DNA from: Gymnopus androsaceus JB14 | Lineage: Eukaryota > Basidiomycota > Agaricomycetes > Agaricales > Omphalotaceae | Assembly (NCBI GenBank): GCA_009733575.1 | Contig: ML769396.1 | Coordinates: 124,001 to 188,000, forward strand | DNA: 64,000 bases | Direction: 5' to 3' | Part shown: positions 46,934 to 60,222 of the stretch, one piece after another | How the letters are laid out: every line of letters starts with the position of its first letter | Position numbering within the stretch: position 1 is the first letter of the stretch | The notes under the pieces: model-generated | What the model was told of the DNA's origin: nothing | Database searches by the model: none | What the model saw: the letters and a program-made list of their open reading frames with translations, nothing else | Translations under genes and position numbers: made by a program

Positions 46934-48950
46934 ATGACGTCCGTCAATAAGGATTCTGACAATGGTGAAAATAACCCAGATTTATCTCCCACGTCGCCAG
47001 CAGAAGATTCGGATACTGCTCCAGTTCCTGAACCCGAACCGAGACCCGGTTTGCATGGTGCACCTGTTCGCTGTAAGTTTCGTCCTGAAAGGTCCATAAT
47101 TTGTCCTAAATAGTCATCTAGGGTACGATGTATGTCCTTTGTAGATTTCAAGTTGATTAAGAATGCAAAGCTAATATTCTTTCTTTCCAAGGCTGACCGG
47201 ACGGAATCTTATACCAAAATTGTGCCATTTCAGGAGAAGCATGATACCAGTGTGGAGTGCGCTCGAATTCTCTACCTTCGCAGCTCCCGTATTGACGTAT
47301 TTCTAGGTTCTTCTATAAACCCTTGACACTGTCTGCCCTTGGCATTGGATTAGTCGTCTTAGCATACGTTGCTACCACCCAAGATGTCCTGGAGGAAGGG
47401 AAAGATAAACGACGCGTGTATGTCTACCTGCATCTCTTTATACTACCAGATCCTCAACTTTCCTTTTTTTTAAAGTGGTGCCTATGCCGCAATTGTCTCC
47501 TTCTTGCTCTTCTCCATGTTACAATTTCGCGACGGGCCGTTTATAAGGCCGCACCCCGCCTTTTGGAGAATGGTCCTTGGCCTCAACTTGCTGTATGAGC
47601 TTGCGCTCGTGTTCTTGCTCTTCCAAGACCTCAACTCTGCTCGAACTATGATGAAATACCTTGATCCCAATCTCGGTGTTCCGCTCCCAGAAAAGAGCTA
47701 CGCGGAAGATTGTGCATTGACTCCTCAGAATATATGGAATGCTCTTGATATCTTTTGTCTTGCTCACGCGCTAGGCTGGTTTGGAAAAGCCATGATCCTT
47801 AGGGATTATTGGTTCTGCTGGGTATGTTATTGCATCCGTTCTGGCAAGATACGGTCCGACGATTATCTAGATTCTGAGTATCGCTTTCGAACTCGCCGAA
47901 TATAGCTTGCAACACCAACTGGCCAATTTTGCAGAGGTGCGCGCACTATCACTGAGTTTTTCCGTCTCATCTCATGATCAGTTAGTGTTGGTGGGACCAT
48001 GTAAGCTCCCTTGAACGGTGCTTATTCTCTCATTGACAAAAGTTACCCCACAGTGGATTCTGGATGTCCTTCTTTGTAATTGGCTGGGCACATACCTTGG
48101 TTGGTCATTTTTGCCAAATCCACGCAATACTGTTTTTTCTCATGTCTCGTAGGAATGAAGGTTTGCCAGTATCTCCAAGTCAAAGTGAGTTGGCAGTACC
48201 AATCATATCTTTCTGCGTCTTATTCGTTGATAGCCATATGAATGGCGAGGATTGCGACAAACACGCGGGCTACGCTCCAAAGCCAAGAGAGTCCTGAGCC
48301 AATTCTCACCGCACGATTTTACCGCTTTTAAATGGGGTACTGCGACCGATTTTACGCATTTTTTCACTGTGGTTCTTCTTTTGTCGGTGTTTTTAGCAGC
48401 AGAACTGAATCCATTCTATTTGAAGGTGATCCACTTATCCAATTCATTCCTGACGTCGCTGATCCGCGCATTCCGCAGACTCTCCTATGGATGGAACCAG
48501 ATCATCCTTTTGTAATAGCTCGTCTTGCATTTGTCTTTCTATGGGCTCTTCCTGCAAGCCGAGAACTTTTCCAGTACATCAATGACCCTCGGTTAGTTCA
48601 GACTCCTTAGTCGGGTCGACATTATCGCTGACTTCCTACCAGGAGAGCTGTGCGAATGGGCCAGCATGTATGGCTGCTTCTTGCTACTATTGCAACTGAG
48701 TTGCTAGTGATCAGAAAATTCAGCAAGGGCTTGTTCGAGCCGTTCCTAAAACTGTCAAATGGGGTTGGGCCACAGGCGTTACTTTACTAGTGTCGTATGC
48801 CGCAGTGCAGGTTCGTGTTTTTTTCTTGCTGAGCGGGCGGAGAATTCTGTATCTAAAGTCATCCAATCATAACCCATGCAGTTCGGTCTTCCCAAAGCAC
48901 GAAAGTATATTCGAAATCAACGACGAAAACACAAGTCGAAAGCTCAATAA
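46934..48950 (+). CDS. Phosphatidylserine synthase, base-exchange (PSS1/PSS2) type
   Basis: This polytopic ER membrane enzyme belongs to the family that makes phosphatidylserine by head-group exchange. After a disordered acidic N-terminus (MTSVNKDSDNGENNPDLSP to GLHGAPVR) come WYDADRTESYTKIVPFQE, FFYKPLTLSALGIGLVVLAY, FRDGPFIRPHPAFWRMVLGL, YAEDCALTPQNIWNALD, AHALGWFGKAMILRDYWFCW, the signature [65 protein letters not shown] and a basic tail to a TAA at 48948-48950. All exons join in frame, including an 8-nt micro-exon at 47122-47129. It is divergent from the hypothetical minus-strand gene, with starts about 200 bp apart. Confidence 0.85.
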
Positions 48951-51900
48951 TGACTTTGTGAAAGCTCCGTGTAGATTAGTACAATCTATAATCTATAATA
49001 ATAATAAGTATTAGAAGTCTCTTCTGAAATCTTTATTTTCTATCAACTCAAGCATCCAGAATCACCGTTTTACCTCCACGACAGAAACTCGGCTACTCAC
49101 TGTAGTGATGTCGATAAATGTCCGGAGGAAAATCCCACACGTCAGTCCTCGAGAGCCTCGCACTTCCTCCGCTCAGTTGGATCTTGGTGTAGATCTCGGA
49201 GGTGCCATAACTTCATAAAGAGCAACTTCCGGGACCTGAGCGGATGTAAGTAACCTCCGATTCAAACATGGGTCAACTCTGGTACAGCCACTCTTGAACA
49301 TACCTCCACTGCAACTCCACCGAACTCCATGTCCCCTTCAATATGAGCTTTTACAATTCGAGGTAGAAAGAGCAAAAAATCTCATGTTGACGACTGGACT
49401 TACCGGAGCGAACCCGTCTCCGATTCCGAAGTCTTAGGCCCTTCCCGGAAGTGGTGCGCTACCGTTATTATTGTGATTATCTTTGATGAGCTTCAAGGTG
49501 TTATTAACAATAATATGCTTCGGGAAGAAAAGATTGAGGTGGTCGTTTGATGTCTGGTATTATTATGTTTACTGCAATAGATAACGACATTACTTTTGCA
49601 TGTTTCGTTAGATTATACAAGGTCTGAACGGTGCATTATACTGGCGATACCACCGTTCGCTGCACACAAGCCACTTCGGTACCCCCGGCGCTCGAGCAGC
49701 CCAAGTTCACGAAAGTTTACTAGGTCTGAGCTATGCTCAGCGGTATTTTTCGTTGAAGGAAAATATGATTACATTCATCAGGTAAATGAAACTTCTTTCC
49801 TTCTTTCCGACCGAAGCGTGGATCGTTGGCAAAAGAAAGAAATGTTCACGAAGCCTAGTCCCAGTATGGTAAAAAATACCCTTCTACTTGTCTCAAGGCA
49901 AAATTAACATGACTTTACGGATTTGGTATTTCTTTCATGCGATGCACTGTTCACGAGTCACATTTTGGAAGCTCCTGCGCCTCAACCTGATATTCGCGCC
50001 TTGAAAGTTTCATTTTGGACAAATCTAACCTTTCCAGACAGCCCAGTCAAATTAGCTCCCGTACATAGTCGCTTCCGGTTTCGGTTCTTTCTACGAAGTT
50101 CCGGTTCCCCTGTGTTCTGCAAATGCATATAGAGGTCCGACTCGCGTTCGACATTGTGGCGCAAAGGGCAATGTCATTTCTTCCATTTTTCCTTTAATCT
50201 GACCCATCTACAGTGTCTGTCGCTCTCCATTTAATCCAAATTAAATTCATAGGCACCGAGCTGTGAAGACCTTACCATCGAAGTCCACGCACTAAGTTGT
50301 GATCAGAGGCCCTTCGCAACGGTGGCTTGATGTAGCGAATTTACTACGCTTACACAGTGCGAGACGCTGACGAAATTTCTGCCCGAGCGTGACATCTGGA
50401 TCTCAGCTGGACGCTAATCCCCTCGGCTTCAAATTTTATCTGTTAGTTTCTCCTCAGCTGTACTTCGTTCAGTGCCACCACTGACATCTGAGCTGGTCTT
50501 ATCGCGATACATTCTAGCCTTACCGTTTTTGCAATATTCGGTATCAGATTGGAAAAAGTTGATTCGAGTATGACAAAGGACCCTCAAATGAAAAAGAAAC
50601 TCCTCGATAATCTAGGATTCACTTAGGATTATCCAATAAAGTTGTCCAAGTGTGATCCTTGATAAGTTGCGCAGCCCAGATAAGCACTGGAACGAAAGAA
50701 GTAGAATCTCGCGAGAGAGTTTGTTTCAGTTCGAGTCGAGTTTTTGCTGAGACATGCACGATAGCATTATTCAGTCATGAGTTCATCGAAATACGAACGA
50801 CTGATACGCCATTAGCCGAGAACAGTCCCATCCTAAACCCAACCAAATTTGGTGAGTTCGTGTGAGGATAATATCTACTGTAGGATTTGGCGATTCTTCA
50901 CCCGCCGGAAACTTTCACCACGGGTACAAAGAGTCGGGTGACTCTTCTCTCTGAATCCCACTGCTATCTTAAACGCAATCCTTCCTGAATACCTTACTCG
51001 GTTCACAATTACACGATGTTTACCAAGTGCTGAGAGTACGAGAGCATAGTATATAATTTCTTGTTCTTCTTCTTCGTTCCCTATCTCGTCATGTACGGTC
51101 AGTGGACCGCCAAGAAACCTCCGACCTCGCAATACGTGTACCTTTATTTCTCCCTTTTAAATTTGCCGACGTTCCTGTTTGATCTTCAAGAAAAGGACTG
51201 ACAGCGGAAAGAGCCTGAGGAACACTTGATGGTCCAATATCCGAACGCCTGCAAACCAGACGGATTCTGTAGCTGAGAACTACTTACATAGCGCAAGTGT
51301 ATTTGGGCCCCAGTTGAACATTTGAACCTTGATGATACTGATGGAAGGTTCGAAAAGAGGGAGTGTCAACTCAGCACTTCTTGTAAGTGTCTTCGAGGAC
51401 CTCTGTAAGTGACCATCGAATCAATACAGTCATCGTGACCCTACGTGATATTTCCACGTTAAGAGTAAAAGGTTAAACTTGGTTGTGTTCAATGAGATTG
51501 CCACTACTGAGATAGTTATGTACGCTCACTCTAACTTCTACAGTATTATGAAGTAATTTATTTCCCCAACTGCTATAGTTGCGCGCGCGGACTAATACAC
51601 CGCCCCCTCTGTGAAAAGCTCATGCTAAGCCCGAAATACGAGTATCACTGGCAATAAACACTCCTAAGTACTAGCACTAGAAGACGAGTCCCGAATATAA
51701 CCCCATTCCGGATACTGTCAGTCGACAGTGGACTGACTTGAATACTTGCGTTTCTCGTTAGTGATATAGGAGACAGCTGTTGGGGAACTGTTCTGGTGTA
51801 CGTGCGCTCGTGAACGTAGGGAGCTTTGGCTTCACCGATTGTTCGCCGAATCGCGAAGACCAAGTTACACCGTTTCGTAAGCTAGTAACCCATTGGATAG

Positions 51901-52702
51901 TAATCAGTATACCCAGAGTCAGAAATCATCTCGGGAAGATCACTTCGATGATTTTAACGAGAAATATCTCCGTAATGACAAGAGCATCGAGAGATACAAT
52001 TAAATGATTCTCTATGAGGCCATGGCTCGCCGTTAATGATTGCGCTTGGAAATATACTCGATGGGGTCGAACGATCACCATTAGAAAATCTTGGTCACTG
52101 AATAACAATAGATAAAAGGAGAGATGGATGCGGGTTGCTACCACCGCCGTTCCACTGCCAAGAATCCAGAGGATTCTGGCGGTGATACGAAACGTTGTAA
52201 CCTGTAGCTTCCAATCATTCGCTTTCTCTCTCGACCGAGAACTTGAAGCGACGCGTTCAGATTAAGAGTTGAGATCATTCACCCGGTGTTCCTTGTATAG
52301 CTAAACGCTCCCCGCGATGACTCGGAAAAGCAATATACACGTAAGTTCTTTTTGTAACTGTTATCCGACTCTGAGTGTGTGATCATATCCCTCCTCCTGT
52401 TGTCCGGTCTGCTGCCAGGCTAGCGATTAGCTCATCGAAGGTTTCTCTATCCAATCGAAGGATCCGAAAAAGTCGAAAGTCAAAATACAGAACCCCTTAA
52501 GCTGCACCTTATCCAACAAATCTGAAAAATTTGCAGACGATCATGAACCAGCTTGGTTCAAATCGAAAATCTTGAAGCGAGTGGATAAGTGAAAGAAGCA
52601 TTCAAATTCAAGCACTTTTATAATTGATTATAGGCGCCGCCGAGCGCCTTATGTTGCACTCAACTTCGTTCATTGATCGTCCATTGACAGGCGCAAGCAA
52701 GA
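48951..52702. other. Gene-poor region, no supported gene
   Basis: About 3.75 kb in which the longest open frames are about 100 codons and show no motif, no consistent exon chain and no clear terminal repeats. It may hold a degraded gene or element beyond visual recognition, or promoter and 3' sequence only. Confidence 0.5.
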
Positions 52703-55700
52703 ATGCTACCCTTTTCCTTCATGATGCTTGCCTCCTTTGCCTCCTTCTATCATGGCTTATCTGCGAAAGCTTTCGACAAATCCCCAGAGTCTTGAGCTGA
52801 GTCCCTCTCCTCAGCAGCATGTTTTCGATTCAGACCTTATTATTGATATGGTCAGAGCAAATCTTTCATTTTCAGCCCTTATTTCACCTTTTCTTTTTAT
52901 TCTAGTATCATACTCGCGATTCAGCACCTGGAAAGAGGTCAATATCGTAAATCAACCTTTCTTCAAAGGACCCTACAGCTCAGAAACATAAATTGCGATT
53001 TATCTATGCTGGATGCATATTGTTATAGCTATAATGATTATAGTCAGTGATGAAGGTCGCCGGTCATCACAGCAATGTAGGGTCTTCGTCAAGCGGATCG
53101 TAAACGTCTAGTAGTAATTTCACAGGAGCCACTTCTGGAACTTCCGGTAGCTTGATCACCATGGACGATGGGATAACCTTCACGTACACGAATCATTTTG
53201 GCGGCGATTGGGCCGCAGGCGCAACTCAGCCTTTTCTTCCTTGCTGAAAAGCTCAAAGTTGACCACGCGTAGGAGCAGAAGATTGGACCTAGGGTGAAGA
53301 TGTAGTACGTGGAGTAAACCTTGGGTATGTAACAGTATGTTTTCCCTCTTCACCAAGCTAATAATCATATAGCGGGTGGCTAGGTTCAAGTTGTTCTTTC
53401 CTAACGCTGAAACTTCCTTCGAACTTATAATCTTGGTTGTGGCAGTCATGGAGCCTTTTATTGTTCCCAGTTTATATGAAAAGTACGTCAACAGCAGCCA
53501 AAATATTGCTGTAGTCGATGAATGGACGTTGTCACTTGCCATGGGCTCCGACTCGGCCTCGGAGATGGAAAACCACTACAAGACTTTCATCGTGGGTCAA
53601 AAGAAATCTTCTCGTTTTCACTCGACCTAATCTCTCCATAGACCGAAGAGGATTTTTCAGAAACTGCAGGACCGGGACTGAACTGGGTGCGAATACCAAT
53701 AGGATTCTGGGCTAGTGATCACTTCAGCTTCACTTTCGGTAGATTACAGTCTGACTTCTCACAGGCTATTGAAGCTATCAACGACGAACCTTTCTTGGTT
53801 GGACATCTTGGGCATATTTCCTTAAAGCGTTAGTTTGGGAACTTTGCTACGTATATTGCGAGACAGTATTCAATGGACAAGAAAGTATGGGATTCGTATC
53901 TACCTCGATCTCCATGCGCTACCAGAAAGTCAAACGGTTGGGTTAGTACTCGTTGAACCTTTCGAGGCATTCTCCGCATTTACATTATACTCCCAGAATC
54001 ACTCGGGTAAAAGTACGGAGCTTTTTACCAACCTTTGACTCGTCACATCCCTGACACGCTGTTACTCTTGACAGGCGGTTCTCAAATTCTGTGAACTTGT
54101 AAGATCTAAATCGCATGTTTTGACTATACTCTTTCTTATGCGATCGGACGTGTGTAACTCATTAGCATGGTAAATCACATCTTCTCAGGATTTTTATTCG
54201 ACGAACTTTAACTTGCTTGCTATCGCTTCAGAACGTCGGAGTTATGGGAATTGCAAATGGGCAAAAAACACTAGCCTATCTCAGAATCTTGGTCGAATTC
54301 ATTAGTCAGGATCAGTACAAAGACATCGTACCTGTGTAAGGAAGACACTCAATGGATGAACCCCCGTGCTCATCCGCTTTCCTTGGATATTTCACGCGGT
54401 TTAGTTTAGGCATTGTGAACGAGATCCTATGGGATACGATCGGGCAAACTTCTGTGCAAAGTTTCTATTATCAGGCATATGAGACCCTCAGGCAATCTAC
54501 GTGCCTTTCCTTCCTGACAGATGTATTTTTCGTTTAAAAGCGGGATTGGCTCGGGGGCAGGCCCGTATAGTGTGTTCTCATCCTACCCGACTACTGTTCA
54601 ATTATTACCATTGATCAATCTAGTTGCTATTCACGAGGGTTTCCAAGGAGTGAGCTAGCTGGTTCATTTTATGGGTAGATGTGTTTGCAGGTTGCTATTA
54701 AGGATGGGTTCGTCTTCAGGGCAAATCTGTTTCAAAAAATTCTTCTTATTTAGTGCGGTAGGTTTTTATCTGGCGCAGATAAGCTTGCACTGGACCAGCA
54801 TCCGGCAAGTCTTCCCTTCATTATATAGGTTCAATGCTGAGTTCTCGATCATAGTACTTAGCGTTCATGTGCGATGCCAGCGGGTAAGAACAACTCACGA
54901 TGTCCAAGACCCCAAACTCAGATTTCCTATTTCAGACCTGATGTTATGGCCACGAAACCCTGGTGTGGCGTAGCCTTCTGGACTGAGTTTGAAAAGAAGT
55001 AATAACGTTTGACTCCTGTGTCCTGTTTGTGTGTAGCTCGTGAGCCATTGCGACCAACCAATCGTCGACTGTCTTCGGTGTCACCCTTGGTGGCGAATTC
55101 TCGACAGCAATCAATGACTGCTGCTTATGGTATGCTCTTGGCTGGGGTTCAGTACTGGTGATTTATTCACACTGGTGGCTCAGACTCAATGGTATAGGAT
55201 CCGAACCCTCAAGTTCTCAATGCTCTACATGGGATAACTGTGCTGTAAGAAATTGCGCACTACAACCTTTCCCCAGTTGTATAACCAACCTTCTTTCTAG
55301 GCGTACAATGCCACAATCATCCAAAGTCTCAAGCAAGTTACGTTGACGACAATGGATGCCTTGCAGAGTTTCTTCTTTCGGACATGGGTGGGTCATCCGT
55401 CATAAAATAAGTCTTTCAAACTCATTGTCTTGAGACTAGTCGATAGGAAATTCTAGTGCTCTCAATACGTCCTCCGGTCCATTGTGGCACTACAAACTTG
55501 GATTACAGCAAGGCTGGATTCCGTCAGGTACAAATGCTCATTAGCTATTCCATAGCAATATCGACGTCTTATACTCCTTTCAGATCCTCGAGAGGCCGTA
55601 GGTCACTGCGCATCTGTTCTCGGCTCATCGCAGATTTTTAACGGAAATTATCCAGCGACCGCTACTGGAGGTGTAGGTACCATTCGTTTTTTCTTGTGTT

Positions 55701-56113
55701 GCGATGGATGATATCCAACTCGTTTTTGGTTATGTCAGTCTGGGGCAGACACTGTGGCTCCTGCGCAAACCTCTTCGCATGTGTTCCCGCCTGTCCCTGT
55801 CGTCTTCATTCACCGGGGCTCGAATGAGCTTGCTTACTACGTATACTGCGGCGGGAATCTTTAAAACTGCTGCTCGGCATCTGCGGTTGCTGGAACGATG
55901 GAAAAATTCAGCCGACACCGCTTCCGCCTATGTGTGAGAGCCTTTCGTGTTGAACCTCTAATGCTTTCTTTTCAAGGCCTATCATAGGATGCTCATATCC
56001 AAAGTACGTATGACGCTTTCTCCCCTTCTCCTTCATAGTAGCTTACACTTTGCCTGTTCAGTGCATGGGACGCAGTCAACGCATCTCTTCCAACAGCAAC
56101 GTGTACGGGTTGA
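52703..56113 (+). pseudogene. GH5 (subfamily 9-like) exo-beta-1,3-glucanase, damaged
   Basis: This gene resembles the secreted glucan 1,3-beta-glucosidase of fungal wall remodelling. A signal peptide (MLPFSFMMLASFASFYHGLSA) is followed by the separated blocks SGWL/VMEPFIVPSLYE, VVDEWTLSLAMGSD, ETAGPGLNWVRIPIGFWA, TSWAYFLKA/IQWTRKYGIRIYLDLHALP, HSGK, YLRILVEFISQDQYKDIVPV, FGIVNE (acid/base Glu), IHEGFQGVS (nucleophile Glu), FLSGADKLALDQHP, GVTLGGEFSTAINDCG, WHYKLGLQQGWIP, DPREAVGHC and a C-terminal end AWDAVNASLPTATCTG. Frame breaks of one base occur before TSWAYFLKA (about 53800) and before the NGW/HSGK segment (about 53937), and a TAG interrupts the sequence just after HEGFQGVS. Many introns complicate the reading, but several independent breaks suggest a pseudogene. 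Confidence 0.75.
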
Positions 56114-57042
56114 CGAGCGCTCAGCATTTTCTGTGGTCTTTTCTACTTGCTATCCTCCCTATCAATCTATAGAAGAGTTATATTCTGCATAGATTCATTT
56201 TTCTATCATCCCCCAGAAGCTGATAGTAATAGTAACGGCTAACGCATAAACTTGCCATGCAGTATACCCGCTTAAGCCCTAGCCCAAGCAATGCAGCGTT
56301 TCTGAGGACAACGAAGGAAATATCCTACTCAACGAAGTTTAACGAATAAGGATGGTGAGCAAATTCATAAACAAAAACGGTGGACGGGGCAGGAGTGCGG
56401 ATTGAGAGAAGGAACTTGTGAAGAAAGCGGTCGACAGCGGCTGCAGAAGAGAATGGGCGGGTAGGGCGACAGTCCTAGGCGTATATACGAGTTACTGCAG
56501 ATGCCATCTAAAGATAGTACGCGGTGAGTAAATCGTCACCACAGAATTTACGGAAGAATCAGAGACTTGAATGGTTCCAAAAGGAAGACCAGCCCAGCGC
56601 ATACCGAGGTACACGTCGCGATAATTGCAGATATTTTCTATCATATAGAAACGATTGGAAGCAAAACTCACCTGTCAAAGCACAATTCTCAACCTGGCGA
56701 ATCTCATCGAATGGAAAAAAAGGACAACAGCAGACAAAAATACGAGCGCCTCTATTATAAGCGCTTTTCAATTTTACCACGATGATCGATGCCGCAAAGC
56801 GCCGTATTCATCGTTCTCTTTCGTGAATGCGGAACACCCTCACGTTCATACGTTCCAATTTTGACCTTTTTGACCTCACAGATTCAGTTCAGCTCCCTCG
56901 TTTGCTCAGCTGATAGAACCACATACGCTAAATGTCTCCCACTGCGTACTCCAGACATCCCGCCGAGGGTCACAAGGGTATCTCTTCCGTTGTTATTTAT
57001 ATGGCCTGAACTTGAGTAATTTGCGTCAAGAATCCTGTCGAT

Positions 57043-59743
57043 ATGGCTTCTTACACACCCCCAAGCAATGACAAGGCAGAGATCGTTATGGAAGAACAAG
57101 CAAATTCGACTGCTCTGGCTGAAGAAGATCCACTTCCGTTGGAAGGAACGCCAGAACGTCTCCTTGCAGAGAGAAAGCTAGTCAGAAGGCTAGATACGAG
57201 GGTCATGCCTACCATCATTCTAATATACATCATGAACTACATCGATGTGAGTATTTAGACTCGTTGATAGTTTTGTGCTTATCATCTACTTTAGCGAAAT
57301 GCTATTACGACTGCTAGACTGAAGGGTTTGGAACAGGATCTTCATCTGTCTGGTCTGCAACACTTTTTGGGACTTTGAGACAATTAATGACCCTCCTCCA
57401 GATTTGCAATATAATGTCGTTTTATCGATTCTCTACGTCACTTACTGTCCCGTGCAAATTCCCTCGAATATGGTGAGTTGAACATCTTTTGCTTTGTAAA
57501 GGCTGCCCGCCGAACATAATTACTCCAGATGTTGAACTGGATAAAAAGGTTTGTACTTTTCGTTACGCGTTTATGAAACGACGCTAATCATGCTCACAGG
57601 CCCTCTTTGTATATTGGATTATGTGTTGTGGTTTGGGGCTTGACTAGTACGATGACCGGGGTGAGTTTGGTTACTCTATTTTCAGAGATTACTTCATCAC
57701 AACCCTGTTTATAGGTGACCCAATCGTACGGTGGTATTCTCGCCACTCGACTCTGCATTGGTATACCTGAGGTGATTGTTGTTCGTTGCTTCTGTAACCT
57801 TGGAACTGACTGTCCTTGCTCGCAGAGCGCGTTCTATCCTGGCAGTGAGCTATTCTTTGAAGATTCAGGCTGTCCACTGCCTCAAACAAAGAAATAGCTA
57901 TCTACCTACTCTCACGTTGGTACACCAAGAAGGTTAGAACTTAAAGTACTCGATCTAGTGGATACATGCTCAAGTGAGCCATAGGAGCTCGCTTTCAGAT
58001 CCGCTATCCTGTATGCCGGTCTTATGATGTCAAATGCATTTGGTCCGGTAGGACACAGAAAGTACAAGGAATCGCTCAAAGCTTATCAACCCCCTAGCTC
58101 ATGGCCGCTGGTATTCTTGCTAATATGGAGGGTAAACTGGGTATCCGTGCGTGGAGATGGTACGCGTCTTACATCTTACATCAAAGATGATGAGCTCATT
58201 CGAACTCATCAGGCTGTTTTTCATTGAGGTACGTATATAATATTTCCATCAGGTAGTGCGCGTACTGAAAGCTTATACTTAGGGTGCGATCACCATGTTC
58301 GTTGGCTTGAACGCCATGTAAAGTCTACACCCCCTTTGCTTTGCTTATACTTTCTGACGCTTGAGTAAGGTGGTTGTTGCCAGACTATGTATGTATGGCT
58401 CCGAAATTGGGTGGTTGACTCGGACTAACGCTAGCTAGCCCCCTAATACGCGCTGGGTCACCCCTCAAGAGAGTCGCCTAGCGCAAGCACGTCTCGCAGA
58501 CGACGCGGGCGAAGCTGACAAGGACCATGTCGAGGATTCGCAAGTACTTTCTGCTTGAACATATGTGATGCTTACTCTATTTGCAGGCCCCTCAAAGGAT
58601 TTATGATGGCGATAAAAGATCCCAAAGTCTGGATTTTTGCCATAATGAACGTTGCTCAGTTACTCGGGCTTAGTTTTGTGAATTTCTTCCCTACGTAAGT
58701 TTCTCCTCGATCTTTGAATCTTTCCTGTGAACCTGAGAACATCTAGATTGACGGCTACGCTTGGGTTTAATACTACTATTTCGCTGGTGCTCGCAGCGTA
58801 TGTCGATCTCATTATCAATTTCTTCATTTCAAGCTCATTGAATGTCTTAGACCCCCATGGATCTTGGGGGCTATTGTGTGCTGCCTAAACGCTTGGCACG
58901 CTGGTATAATTTTTAAAAATTCTTCCTTTCGGTCGGTTCTCACCTTGAACCCCAGATCGCACAGGCGAGAGATTCTTCCATCAAACTTTGTGGTGGTGGG
59001 GTGTTATGCTCGGTTTCATCATCTCTCTTGCCACAACGAACACCGCGGCGCGATACGTGTCCATGTTCCTAATGGCTTGCGGATATGCTGGTGAGTAATG
59101 GTCTAGGGCATGAAATCGATTTCAGTTCATTTTTTTGCGTTAGGGTTCGCAATGACCCTTGTTTGGGTTTCCAATATATTCCCTCGTCCCCCAGCGTTAG
59201 TTTTTGGTCGAAATTTTCATGTTCTGTTGTCTCTAAATAACGGTCTGCAGGAAACGAGCCGCCGTCATTGGTTTCGTCAATGGCATTGGAAACTTAGGGA
59301 ATTTGTATGTCATATCAACAGCTTTGCAGCTCCTCGGATCTCATACTCAGTGATCTTTCTTAGAATGGGTTCATATACTTGGAAAGCCGAATGGGGCCCA
59401 GGTGTTTATGCTTCCTACTCACTAAATAAATCGAAATTTATCACCCTTTCATCGCTGCTAGATTATCATCCTTCAATGGGTATATCATTTGGAAGCCTTG
59501 CCATTGCAACCGTTTTGTCTTTAGGTACGTTCTTAAATGTTGATTCACGCTCCCAACTAACCTGTCTGATCTTCTTCAGTACTTCGACAATGGGTCATCC
59601 GAGACAACAAAAAACTCGACGAAGATGAAAAATTGGCTTTTGGTGAAGCTAATCGTGCCCGCGTAGAAGAAGCAGCACGTCTCGAGGGTATTACTTTCGA
59701 CCAAGCAATGCAAAGAAGGAAAGGATTCCGTTACTTGTACTAA
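57043..59743 (+). CDS. MFS permease, Dal5/anion:cation symporter family, copy A
   Basis: A 12-span plasma-membrane permease of the allantoate/nicotinate/vitamin type. The cytosolic N-terminus (MASYTPPSNDKAEIVMEEQAN) leads to RRLDTRVMPTIILIYIMNYID, RNAITTARLKGLEQDLHLS, LQYNVVLSILYVTYCPVQIP, PSLYIGLCVVVWGL, TQSYGGILATRLCIGIPE, AFYPGTIYLLSRWYTKKE, FRSAILYAGLMMSNAFG, a loop with LADDAGEADKD, then PLKGFMMAIKDPKVW, ATLGFNTTISLVLA, LRQWVIRDNKKLDEDEK and the end RRKGFRYLY. All introns join in frame; one (58540-58586) has a GCAAGT donor where copy B has GT. Substrate unknown. Paired with copy B about 480 bp downstream. Confidence 0.85.
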
Positions 59744-60222
59744 AATTATACCAACAATCTAAAGTAATATACTGTACTTACATGTGGTGTTCTCAGAAAT
59801 TCAGCTACAATTTATGCACACGGAATGATACTTTCTACAATACACCGATAGTCTCTGATAAACGACTTGCGCACCGCGCCTAGCAGTCGGTGCACTTCTG
59901 TGCGCGCCGCGCTTATAAATAAGGGTTCTCATCGATAGCCTTTCCGAGTCGCTATTAGTATTATGTCCTGAGGCTCGCACTACGTCCCGGCAGCCATGCA
60001 CCATGTACGCCACTTTATTTCAGTCATGCTTCCCATTTTGACCTTTCATGCTCACAGATTCAGTTCAGCTCCCTTAGTTGCTCAGCTGATAGTCCAAATC
60101 TCTTAAATCCATCAACCGCCTATTACTGTCAGAGATGTTGATGAGGTCACAAGGGTTTCTTCTTTATTTAAATACCGAAGTAGAAAACGTTTCTTCATAT
60201 ATCGTCCCGAATCCTTTTCGAT

